In this document: positions 15,198 to 22,919 of the stretch, piece by piece
How the letters are laid out: the number at the start of each line of letters is the position of its first letter
Position numbering within the stretch: position 1 is the first letter of the stretch
Assembly (NCBI GenBank): GCA_964194845.1
Contig: CAXMNX010000043.1
Coordinates: forward strand, 1-22,920
Direction: 5' to 3'
Source of the DNA: CAXMNX01 sp964194845
Lineage (GTDB): Bacteria > Pseudomonadota > Alphaproteobacteria > Rhodobacterales > Rhodobacteraceae
DNA: 22,920 nt
Position numbers and translations under genes: made by a program
Notes under the pieces: generated by a model
What the model was told of the DNA's origin: nothing
The model's input: only the letters and a program-made list of their open reading frames with translations
Databases searched by the model: none

Positions 15198-16522
15198 CGA
15201 TCCACCGGCAACCCACTTGGCACGCGCTCTGGCACACCCAGCCGACCGGAAAGCGCGGCCTCGTCCGATAGTGTCGCAAAAAACGCCATAATCTCCGCGA
15301 TGTCTTCGTTCGATAGCGCCTTTGTCTCCACTGCCGCGCGGGCAATCGCACTCACTTCATCTGGTGAATTTTGCACCCACCATATTGAACTCGAACCAGA
15401 AAAGCCCGGCAGAACAACTGCCCTTTCATATGCCATCAAACCGGCGACGGGCGAGCTGTGTTGACGCAGAAACGCCTCCAGCGACGTGAATGCGCCCGCA
15501 TGCCCCCAGGGGCCGGTATGCAGCACATTTCTAAGCGACGGCGTTCGAAACGCGTAAAGATCCTCGGCGCGGCCGGTCACACGTTTGCGGCCCGTATCGC
15601 GCTGATGCTGCTCAAATCGCGCGGCTTTTCCGGGGCCAAGCTGCGGCTGGCCCATGGCGTGAAAATCCATATCTGACAAAAGCGGGCCCGAATGACAGCG
15701 CGCGCATCGAGCGTCGCCGAAAAACAAAGCCGCACCTTGGGCTGTCGCTCCTTCGAATTGCGCAGCGCCCCGAAGAACGGCATCAAACGGGCTGCTGTCC
15801 GAACGCCACTCAATTGCAACAAAAGCCGAAATGGCATTGGAAATATCGGTGAACGCGATATCGCGCCCCGCCGCGATGTCTGGATAGGTCTCTTCGAACA
15901 TCGGCCGATACGCCCCAACACCTGCAACGCGATCGGCGATAATGTCCCAGGCACCGCCCTCTCCAGTTATCAGCCCGCGGCGAACGGCCAACGAGACGTC
16001 GTTTTCCTGATAATGCCCCGCCATTTCATCCTGCGACAGCACCGGAAACATTGTCTGCGCGGATAGTAAATTCGCAAATCCCACCACCATATCGTCGCCC
16101 AATGGCGTTCGTATTCCCGAAGGGCGGTTTGGGTCGATCTCGATACGACCGTCGGCGAAGAGCGCGGTAAATCCGCGCGCACCGGTGTTGAAAAGCGCCG
16201 GCGAGTTTCGCGGGATCAATTCTTCGGGGGTGTTTTCGTTTGTTGCCCTGCGCGCCGGCCCAAGTCCCACGCCGCCTTCGCCAAGCCCAAGCGACAAGCC
16301 GTCAGAGGTGGCAAATTTCGGGTGATGACAGGTCGCACACGAGATATTTCGATTGCCCGAAAGGATCGGGTCATAAAACAGCAATCGTCCTAGGCGAACC
16401 TCGGTTTCCGACACAGCCGGGAAATCCGCATCACTCAGCGGTTCGGGAAAATCCTGTGCCGAAACAGGATGCGCCAAAATCCCGAACACAAGGATACTGG
16501 CGATATGCGCGAACTTTTTCAT
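15194..16522 (-). CDS. Periplasmic dihaem cytochrome c peroxidase / MauG-family protein
   Basis: A signal peptide (MKKFAHIASILVFGILAHPVSAQ) is followed by two c-type haem sites, CATCH (C62, C65, H66) and CARCH (C273, C276, H277). The segments RLGRLLFYDPILSGNRNISC, NSPALFNTG, DLYAFRTPSLRNV and GPWGHAGAFTSLEAFL are typical of the bacterial dihaem peroxidase/MauG superfamily, which either reduces hydrogen peroxide or oxidises protein side chains. Members such as MauG and MbnH modify a partner protein, so peroxidase activity is not certain. The mature length, about 420 residues, is larger than a classical CcpA. ATG at 16522 is chosen for the signal peptide; a GTG at 16567 would add 15 polar residues, and neither start has a strong ribosome-binding site. 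It lies 50 bp after rdhA on the same strand, probably co-transcribed. Confidence 0.88.
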   Translation of the reverse strand: MKKFAHIASILVFGILAHPVSAQDFPEPLSDADFPAVSETEVRLGRLLFYDPILSGNRNISCATCHHPKFATSDGLSLGLGEGGVGLGPARRATNENTPEELIPRNSPALFNTGARGFTALFADGRIEIDPNRPSGIRTPLGDDMVVGFANLLSAQTMFPVLSQDEMAGHYQENDVSLAVRRGLITGEGGAWDIIADRVAGVGAYRPMFEETYPDIAAGRDIAFTDISNAISAFVAIEWRSDSSPFDAVLRGAAQFEGATAQGAALFFGDARCARCHSGPLLSDMDFHAMGQPQLGPGKAARFEQHQRDTGRKRVTGRAEDLYAFRTPSLRNVLHTGPWGHAGAFTSLEAFLRQHSSPVAGLMAYERAVVLPGFSGSSSIWWVQNSPDEVSAIARAAVETKALSNEDIAEIMAFFATLSDEAALSGRLGVPERVPSGLPVDR

Positions 16523-16572
16523 TGCGCGATGTGATGGCGTTTCGCGTTGGGCGTCAAGCTTGGCCACCCGAT

Positions 16573-19500
16573 CTAGAGATCAATCTCGATCACGCCATTT
16601 GCCGCCGCCGCCCGCGATTGACACAGGATCAGGCGGGTTTCACGTTCTTTGTTCGACAACACGAAATCGCGATGCTCAACCTCGCCTGCGATGACCCGGC
16701 AACTGCAAACCCCGAAAATTCCATCAGAACACTTCACCTGAACCGCGACGCCGGCCTTGGCCAGCGCATCGGTCGCACTTGTCTCGGCCTGAACGGATAC
16801 GTCGATCCCGCTTTTGGCGAGCCGCAACGTGAATGGGTGGTTCACATATTCCGGGACCTCAGGCGTCGCGAAATATTCGATGTGGCAGGCGTCTTCCGGC
16901 ACGTCGTTTGCCATCGCTGCCTCGACAACCGCCGCCATGAACGCATCAGGCCCGCAGGCATAGACATTCGTGCCCTTCACTGCGCCCGAAAATATACCAC
17001 CAAATTCGGCACGCGTGCCCTCGCCCGAAATATGCAGGTGCACGCGGTCAAACCATGGAAAGGCTTGAATATCCTCAAGGAAGCCGGCGGCATCTCTTGT
17101 CGGAACCGAATAGTGCAGGTCAAATTCAGCGCCGATCGTATGCAACCGATGCGCCATTGCGATCATCGGCGTGATCCCGATCCCGCCGCCGATCAGGAAA
17201 CTCTTGGCAGCCGTCTCGACCAGCGGAAAATGATTGATCGGTTCTGATATGAACACCTTACGGCCTTCGGCAAATATCCGGTGCATCAACGCAGACCCGC
17301 CGCGCCCGTCCTCTTCACGCAGAACCGCAATCTGATAGCACGACCGATCCGAAGGATCGCCCGACATCGAATATTGGCGCAGAAATTCAGGCGCGACGAC
17401 AACATCCAGATGCGCGCCCGCTGTCCATTCTGGCAAGTCCGCGCCGTCGATCGACCGAAACTCGAATTTGGAAATCCCATCGGTCAACTGCTCAACTTTC
17501 GAGACCTCCACCCGCACAACGGGGCTTTTCCCCTCGCCGCGATACCTGTGCAGCCGCGAAGAATCCCCCGCAGCCAACCGCGCCTTGTGTTCATCCGCGT
17601 TGACCAATTGCTGATAAGCGGCAATCCCCGCCTCGCGATCCATCGGAAACGGGTAAGGCCAGGGATGGGGCGCCAGATTTGCCGGATAAACCGCCAGCGT
17701 CTGATCCTCGTATTTCAGATCAAGGTCGCGCTGAAGATCTCGTTCGTTAACCGGGCTTGCGGCCGGATGATATCCTCCATCCGAGCCCAGCTCGATATCC
17801 CACCACCATTTCTTGACCGGGTTTAGCCCGCCACGTCCAACCATGTCGTCCAGTCGCGCCAGGGCAGGGGCAGCGGATGGAATATTCATTGCAGCCCACC
17901 GAAATGGTCGCTCGGCAAACAGACCTTCCAGGTTCCACGGACAGGTTTTCATGCACCGCCCACACATCGCGCCACCTTCGGTCGTGATCCGGTATGTGGC
18001 GCATTTCTGGCTGTCGGATTTCCAGATCTCATAGCCGTTGAACATCAGCTTCGGTCCAGCCGTGATCGCGCCCGAGGGGCATTCCCGTGCGCATTTGTTG
18101 CAGGCCCCGCAAAACGCTTGCAGCCCGAAATCAATCGGGCGGTCGTGGGCAACGGGCATGTCTGTGGTCACGACGCCTGATTTCAAACGCGGCCCCAGAA
18201 ACGGGTTCAGGATTACCTCGCCGATGCGGCTGACCTCTCCCAGTCCGGCCAGCAGCAACAAGGGTGGTTGCAACACTTCGCCGTCCATCACTGTATGAGC
18301 TTTAGCTTTGTAACCCAACCGCCTGATTTGTTTGGCAATCACACCACCAAGAAGCGAGAACCGCAGGTAGGCCCGCATGGATTGCGCGACCGAGATCCAG
18401 TCGTCGCCGCTCGCACCCTCCATCGTCTCGTAACCCTGATCCACAATCATCGAGATCGCTTGATCGTGCGGTGGCACAATCGGCTCACCGGCGGCGTCGT
18501 GCGAATACCAGGACCATGTCGGACACCGGCTGATGCCAGTGGCGTCAATGCCGAGGAAATATGTTGCGGCCTTCAGGTTCAGGGCATTCGCCGTCGGGTC
18601 CGCCACGGTCGGCGCTTCCACTTCGGCCGGCCCGTCCTGAAGCAACACCAACGCGCCCAAAAGCCGCCGCTGCGCCATCGAAGTTGCGGCCTTGCGGGCA
18701 TAATAGCCACCCTTGGCGCCCTCCTGAACCTTGGGGCCCATATCGCCGAACTGTGCGCGGGCGAACATATCCGTGCGCTTGGGCACTCGCGGGATATTCG
18801 CCTCGTCGATCAGCGTTGTCGGTTCATCGACGCGCGTCAAAGTCTCAAAGGGATGCGGACCATCAACGAACCTTCGTTTGCGATAGGGATCGACGTTCGT
18901 CGCGTTCTTGCGAAACCCGGCCCCCAGCCACCAGGCAGGCCCCTCGGTTCTTAATCTCGATTGTTCCGCCCGCGGCTTTAGCGGCGCATCGGGTGCTATC
19001 TCCAGCGTTGTGGTGATCGCGGCAAGCCCAAAACCATTCGGCAGATACGGCGCCCAAAGATCGCTATCCTCGACCGCGACCAGACCCGCCGCAACTGCCA
19101 GCATGTTCAGGTCGACATCGCTGCTGGTCGCGGTATGGGCTTTGGCGTCCCACCCCAAAAGGCGGATGTAATTGGCCAGAACAACCGCCGTTTCCGTTGC
19201 GCGCAGGCAGGCCACATGGCCGCTGGCACCAGCCAGCCAGTCGGTTCCGGGTTCATCTTTTCGGGGCGGGCGCGGCGCTTCGTTCAGGATGACCAACGTG
19301 TGTGTATGCGCGTCGATTGAACTTGCGCGCGCCTCCATCGATTCCTTCAGATCGGCCATGATCAGGTCAATGCCCGAGGCAAGCGTCTTGGTCTGCCGCG
19401 TGCGCAGCGCTTGGGAAAGTGCCGCGATATCCGGGTTGGCGTAGGGCAAAGTCAAACGCGCCATATCCGGCAATACCGCTGCACCCGCCATCCCTGCATC

Positions 19501-19779
19501 GTTGAAATAAGCGAAAGATTTCAGATGCCTGGCGCGCTCGCCCGGATCCACCGGGATGGTCGAGCGTGTTCGACTGACAATTCCGTCGCGGATCGTGTCC
19601 ATCATCGCCTGATGCTCGGTCATCGCATTGATGATCGAGCCCGGGTCTTCCGGTCGCCGAAAACTCAAAGGCGCGAACGCCGGAACGGCTTGCAGGGCGG
19701 CGGACCGCTGGCGCGCAAGCCGTTCAAGCGGGTAGGGACCCAGATGAACCGGTCTACGTTTGTCCGAGAAAATCCTCAT
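16573..19779 (-). CDS. rdhA: Self-sufficient cytoplasmic reductive dehalogenase: RdhA fused to flavin/NAD(P)H reductase and 2Fe-2S domain
   Basis: A 1068-residue fusion. Residues 1-640 are a B12-dependent reductive dehalogenase of the catabolic, non-respiratory type (Nitratireductor pacificus RdhA, Comamonas BhbA): no Tat signal, N-terminus with RPVHLGPYPLERL. Two 4Fe-4S sites are CGACNKCARECP (C557, C560, C563, C567) and C593 with CGRCMKTCP (C606, C609, C613). S467, Y471, K533 and R597 sit at a constant +45 from the N. pacificus active-site residues Ser422, Tyr426, Lys488 and Arg552 (numbers from memory). Residues about 750-980 are a phthalate-dioxygenase-reductase-like module: RQYSMSG (801-807, flavin), GGGIGITPM (864-872) and YACGPD (940-945, nicotinamide). 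Residues 985-1068 are a plant-type ferredoxin in which the second cluster cysteine is replaced by F1022. Electrons should run NAD(P)H, flavin, 2Fe-2S, 4Fe-4S, cobalamin. Likely substrates are ortho-halogenated phenols or hydroxybenzoates. Start ATG at 19779; weak ribosome-binding site. Confidence 0.93.
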   Translation of the reverse strand: MRIFSDKRRPVHLGPYPLERLARQRSAALQAVPAFAPLSFRRPEDPGSIINAMTEHQAMMDTIRDGIVSRTRSTIPVDPGERARHLKSFAYFNDAGMAGAAVLPDMARLTLPYANPDIAALSQALRTRQTKTLASGIDLIMADLKESMEARASSIDAHTHTLVILNEAPRPPRKDEPGTDWLAGASGHVACLRATETAVVLANYIRLLGWDAKAHTATSSDVDLNMLAVAAGLVAVEDSDLWAPYLPNGFGLAAITTTLEIAPDAPLKPRAEQSRLRTEGPAWWLGAGFRKNATNVDPYRKRRFVDGPHPFETLTRVDEPTTLIDEANIPRVPKRTDMFARAQFGDMGPKVQEGAKGGYYARKAATSMAQRRLLGALVLLQDGPAEVEAPTVADPTANALNLKAATYFLGIDATGISRCPTWSWYSHDAAGEPIVPPHDQAISMIVDQGYETMEGASGDDWISVAQSMRAYLRFSLLGGVIAKQIRRLGYKAKAHTVMDGEVLQPPLLLLAGLGEVSRIGEVILNPFLGPRLKSGVVTTDMPVAHDRPIDFGLQAFCGACNKCARECPSGAITAGPKLMFNGYEIWKSDSQKCATYRITTEGGAMCGRCMKTCPWNLEGLFAERPFRWAAMNIPSAAPALARLDDMVGRGGLNPVKKWWWDIELGSDGGYHPAASPVNERDLQRDLDLKYEDQTLAVYPANLAPHPWPYPFPMDREAGIAAYQQLVNADEHKARLAAGDSSRLHRYRGEGKSPVVRVEVSKVEQLTDGISKFEFRSIDGADLPEWTAGAHLDVVVAPEFLRQYSMSGDPSDRSCYQIAVLREEDGRGGSALMHRIFAEGRKVFISEPINHFPLVETAAKSFLIGGGIGITPMIAMAHRLHTIGAEFDLHYSVPTRDAAGFLEDIQAFPWFDRVHLHISGEGTRAEFGGIFSGAVKGTNVYACGPDAFMAAVVEAAMANDVPEDACHIEYFATPEVPEYVNHPFTLRLAKSGIDVSVQAETSATDALAKAGVAVQVKCSDGIFGVCSCRVIAGEVEHRDFVLSNKERETRLILCQSRAAAANGVIEIDL

Positions 19780-19857
19780 GCCCCGTTGCTAGTTCCATTT
19801 TTCACCGGGGTCGAGCGTTCGCCGCGACGCATTTCAGCCGCACCACGCGAATTTCAA

Positions 19858-19886
19858 TTGCCCGGCTCTCAGCGGCAGATTATAGC
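19858..19886 (+). promoter_or_regulatory. Candidate promoter of the MATE gene, possibly leaderless
   Basis: TTGCCC (19858-19863) and TATAGC (19881-19886) are separated by 17 bp. Only seven bases lie between the -10 and the ATG at 19894, so transcription would begin at or just before the start codon. This agrees with the absence of a purine-rich ribosome-binding site there. Confidence 0.4.
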
Positions 19887-19909
19887 GCGTCTTATGTCGC
19901 ATCTGTCAG
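19879..19909 (-). promoter_or_regulatory. Candidate promoter of rdhA overlapping the MATE promoter
   Basis: On the minus strand a perfect TATAAT (19884-19879) has CTGACA (19909-19904) upstream with a long 19-bp spacer. The leader to rdhA would be about 95 bases. The two divergent -10 elements share four bases, so the promoters would compete. The -35 assignment is weak. Confidence 0.3.
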
Positions 19910-21276
19910 CCACTCCATCCCCGGACGCCACGTTCGGCAGCCAGTCTCGTGCATTGCTGGCGCTGGGACTGCCGTTGGTTGGCAGCCACCTGGCTCAGAT
20001 TGCAATCACCGCCACCGATACCTTGATGCTGGGCTGGTATGATGTGACCGCACTTGCCGGTGTATCGCTGGCAGGGCCAGTGTATTTTGCTGTCTTTCTT
20101 GTCGGTTCGGGGTTTGCCTGGGCCGTTATGCCCATGGTGGCAAGTGCTGCTGGCACTGAAGACGACCGACAGGTGCGACGTGCCACTCGGATGGGTCTGT
20201 GGCTGGTGATCCTTTTTGGAATGCTATTCACGCCGCCGCTTTTGTATTTCGAGGAGTTTTTCCTTGCCATCGGCCAAATGGCTGACGTCAGCCGCGAGGC
20301 GGGCCGATATATGGCCATCGCGGGGTTTGGACTGTTGCCCGCTCTCATCGTGATGGTGCTGAAAAGCTATCTCTCTGCGCTCGAACTTGCCCGAATGATC
20401 TTGGTTGTGACCATTGCCACCGCAATTCTTAACGCAATCCTGAATTACATAATGATTTTCGGCAATTGGGGCGCGCCGGAACTTGGTGTCGTTGGTGCTG
20501 CCATCGCCTCGGTCATCGGACATACGGCGTCGCTCATCGCTCTGGTGATCTATGCAATTGTCAAAACCCCGCAATACACGCTTTTCCAGAACTTCCATCG
20601 GCCTGATTGGGAAGCGATCCGCCAGGTTTTCAAGCTCGGCTGGCCGATCAGCATAACAGTCCTGTCCGAGGTCTCGCTGTTTGCGGCGTCCTCGATCCTG
20701 ATGGGTTGGGTCGGCACGATCGCGCTGGCCGCACACGGCATTGCGCTTCAGATCACATCCATCATGTTCATGATTCACGTCGGCCTGTCCCAAGCGATCA
20801 CGGTCAAAGCGGGCCGCGCCTGGGGACGTGGCGACAACAAGCGCCTGAACACCGCGAGCAAGGCGGCAATGCTGCTTTCCGCCATTGCCGTGGTCCTCAC
20901 CGTCATTCTGTTTCTAGCAATCCCTGAAATACTCATCGGTGCCTTCGTCGATCCCGCCGACCCACATCGCGCCGCGATCCTGACCACAGGTGCCGCCCTT
21001 CTGGCCGTGGCCGCACTTTTTCAGGCGGTGGACGCAGCACAGGTCATGGCGCTGGGAATGCTGCGCGGGGTGCAGGACACCAAAGTGCCGATGTGGATGG
21101 CCGCGTTCAGCTATTGGCTGGTCGGCGTGCCGACAAGCTATTTCTTCGGGTTCACCGCAGGTATGGGAGGTGTCGGTATCTGGCTGGGCTTGTGCTGCGG
21201 GCTCGCCGTTGCCGGTATTCTCCTGCAATACCGCTTCTGGACCCGGCACATAGGCCCGTCGGTGCATCAACCTTAA
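19894..21276 (+). CDS. MATE-family (NorM-like) multidrug efflux transporter
   Basis: A 460-residue inner-membrane protein with about twelve hydrophobic segments in two similar halves. The N-terminal half contains the MATE opening LGLPLVGSHLAQIAITATDTLMLGWY and LAGVSLAGPVYFAVFLVGSG. The second half opens with FKLGWPISITVLSEVSLFAASSILMGW and AAHGIALQITSIMFMIHVGLSQA, and later has ALGMLRGVQDTKVPM. MATE proteins export cationic dyes, drugs and aromatic compounds in exchange for Na+ or H+. The frame runs open from 19411, but that part is antisense to rdhA; ATG at 19894 gives the usual N-terminus. It is divergent from rdhA and shares its control region, so export of haloaromatics or their products is a reasonable guess, not shown. 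Its stop interlocks with that of ptsP. Confidence 0.9.
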   Translation: MSHLSATPSPDATFGSQSRALLALGLPLVGSHLAQIAITATDTLMLGWYDVTALAGVSLAGPVYFAVFLVGSGFAWAVMPMVASAAGTEDDRQVRRATRMGLWLVILFGMLFTPPLLYFEEFFLAIGQMADVSREAGRYMAIAGFGLLPALIVMVLKSYLSALELARMILVVTIATAILNAILNYIMIFGNWGAPELGVVGAAIASVIGHTASLIALVIYAIVKTPQYTLFQNFHRPDWEAIRQVFKLGWPISITVLSEVSLFAASSILMGWVGTIALAAHGIALQITSIMFMIHVGLSQAITVKAGRAWGRGDNKRLNTASKAAMLLSAIAVVLTVILFLAIPEILIGAFVDPADPHRAAILTTGAALLAVAALFQAVDAAQVMALGMLRGVQDTKVPMWMAAFSYWLVGVPTSYFFGFTAGMGGVGIWLGLCCGLAVAGILLQYRFWTRHIGPSVHQP

Positions 21277-22919
21277 CCCGCCTGCGACCTGAGCCAGTCC
21301 ATCACATCACCCCGCACCGACTGAACGCCCGATGTCCGCGCCGCGTCGATGACGGCTCTGGCTTCATCCAGATTGACCCGCCGAAGCAAATGCTTGACCG
21401 GTCCAATTGACGCCGGTCGCATGGAAAGCGACGTGAGCCCCATCGCCGCAAAGCACAATGCCTCGATCGGTCGCCCGGCATCTTCTCCGCAGAAGCTGAC
21501 CGGCGTGCCCGTCTCGGTGCAGCGGCCAACGATCTGTTCAAGGAAGGTCAGGAAACTGACATTCAGCGTGTCGTAGCGCCGCCGCACCCGCTCGTTCTCA
21601 CGGTCGGCAGCAAAGAAAAACTGCTTCAGATCATTGCCGCCGATCGAAATAAAATCCGCCATTTCAAAGAATTGCCGGGGCGCGAAGGCCAATGACGGCG
21701 TTTCCAGCATCGCGCCGATCTCAACCTTTTCAGGCAGTGCGTGGCCCATGCGGTGTTCGCGGTCCAGTTCATCCAATAGATGCTGGCGCGCCGCCTTGAA
21801 TTCTTCAATTTGCGCCACAAACGGGAACATCACAGTCAGCGGACGCCCGTTCGCTGCCCGGATCAGCGCCTGAAGCTGCATCCGCATCACACCGGCTTTG
21901 TCCAGCCCCACGCGGATGGCGCGCCAACCCAGCGCCGGGTTCGGCTCGTCCTCGCGCTTCATATAGGGCAGCACCTTGTCCGACCCGATGTCCAGCGTCC
22001 GGAACACCACACGCTTTCCCTGTGCGGCATCCAGAACGCGCGCATATATCGCCGCAAGCTCGCCGCGTTTTGGCACCTTCGCGCGCACCAGAAACTGAAG
22101 TTCGGTTCTGAACAGCCCAACACCTTCCGCGCCCGAATTTTCCAGCGACGGAAGGTCGGCGATCAGCCCGGCATTCATATGCAGATCGACCTTTGTGCCG
22201 CTTTTCGTCTCTGCCGGAAGCGCGCGGATCCCGGCATACCGCTCCTGCGCTTTTGCCTGCATCGCCATTTTGTCGCGAAAGGCGCTGACAACGTTTTCAT
22301 CGGGCCGCAGATGCACCACACCCTGATCGCCATCGATCAGAATGTGGTCGCCGTTCAGCGCTTCGGCGGTGATGTGTTCGGTATGAATGATCAGCGGGAT
22401 CGCCCAGGCGCGGGCGACAATCGCGGCATGGCTGCCCACCGATCCCTGTTCCAGCACAATGCCCTTCAGCTTGTTGCGGCCATAGTCCAGCAACTCGGCG
22501 GGGCCGATATTTCGTGCAACAAGGATTGGATTTTCCGGCATCTCGGCACCAGTGTCGCGACCCTGACCCGTCAGGATCCGAAGCAGCCGGTTCGACAGAT
22601 CGTCCAGATCATGCAGGCGCTCGCGGAGATAGGCGTCCGGCACCTGGCTCAACCGGGTTCGCGCAGCAGATTGTTCCTTCTCGACAGCAGCCTCGGCAGA
22701 AAGACCCGCGGCGATGTCCTCTTCCATGCGTCTGAGCCAACTGCGCGAATTGGCGAACATCCGATAGGCTTCCATCACCTCGCGCTGGTCGGTGTCCGCG
22801 GTCTCGGCGCTGACCGAGCTTAGCATGTCGTCGACCGACAATCGAAGCGTGTCGACGCCCATGCGCAGCCTCTCGGATTCAGCTTCCGGGTCTTCGGCAA
22901 TTGGGTTTGTTACGACCAC
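21273..22919 (-). CDS. ptsP: PtsP, nitrogen-PTS enzyme I (phosphoenolpyruvate-protein phosphotransferase), 5' part outside window
   Basis: This enzyme takes phosphate from phosphoenolpyruvate and passes it to NPr, then EIIA-Ntr, a regulatory chain linked to nitrogen, carbon and potassium status. The visible 548 residues cover the enzyme I body: a helical HPr-binding region (ADTDQREVMEAYRMFANSR), the phosphohistidine H164 in EQGSVGSHAAIVARAWAIP, then the PEP-binding barrel with GVGLFRTELQFL, FRTLDIGSDK, NPALGWRAIR, GAMLETPSLAF, ISIGGNDLKQFF and the catalytic cysteine in VSFCGEDAG. The first visible codon is an in-frame GTG at the window edge and is probably internal. The GAF sensor domain expected at the N-terminus of PtsP would lie outside. 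The stop TAA overlaps that of the convergent MATE gene. Confidence 0.93.
   Translation of the reverse strand: MVVTNPIAEDPEAESERLRMGVDTLRLSVDDMLSSVSAETADTDQREVMEAYRMFANSRSWLRRMEEDIAAGLSAEAAVEKEQSAARTRLSQVPDAYLRERLHDLDDLSNRLLRILTGQGRDTGAEMPENPILVARNIGPAELLDYGRNKLKGIVLEQGSVGSHAAIVARAWAIPLIIHTEHITAEALNGDHILIDGDQGVVHLRPDENVVSAFRDKMAMQAKAQERYAGIRALPAETKSGTKVDLHMNAGLIADLPSLENSGAEGVGLFRTELQFLVRAKVPKRGELAAIYARVLDAAQGKRVVFRTLDIGSDKVLPYMKREDEPNPALGWRAIRVGLDKAGVMRMQLQALIRAANGRPLTVMFPFVAQIEEFKAARQHLLDELDREHRMGHALPEKVEIGAMLETPSLAFAPRQFFEMADFISIGGNDLKQFFFAADRENERVRRRYDTLNVSFLTFLEQIVGRCTETGTPVSFCGEDAGRPIEALCFAAMGLTSLSMRPASIGPVKHLLRRVNLDEARAVIDAARTSGVQSVRGDVMDWLRSQAG

Noticed and set aside
16240..17247. 335-codon plus-strand frame across the dihaem gene and the end of rdhA
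   Set aside because: It lies antisense to conserved motifs of both genes and its peptide is Arg/His/Pro-rich, typical of high-GC complementary frames.
16573..19779. QueG (epoxyqueuosine reductase) as an alternative identity for the B12/4Fe-4S protein
   Set aside because: The N-terminal RPVHLGPYPLER, the duplicated domain, the Ser/Tyr/Lys/Arg active-site spacing and the fused reductase match catabolic RdhA; QueG is under 400 residues and lacks these.
21780..22823. 347-codon plus-strand frame opposite ptsP
   Set aside because: Antisense to well-conserved enzyme I sequence, composition typical of a shadow frame.
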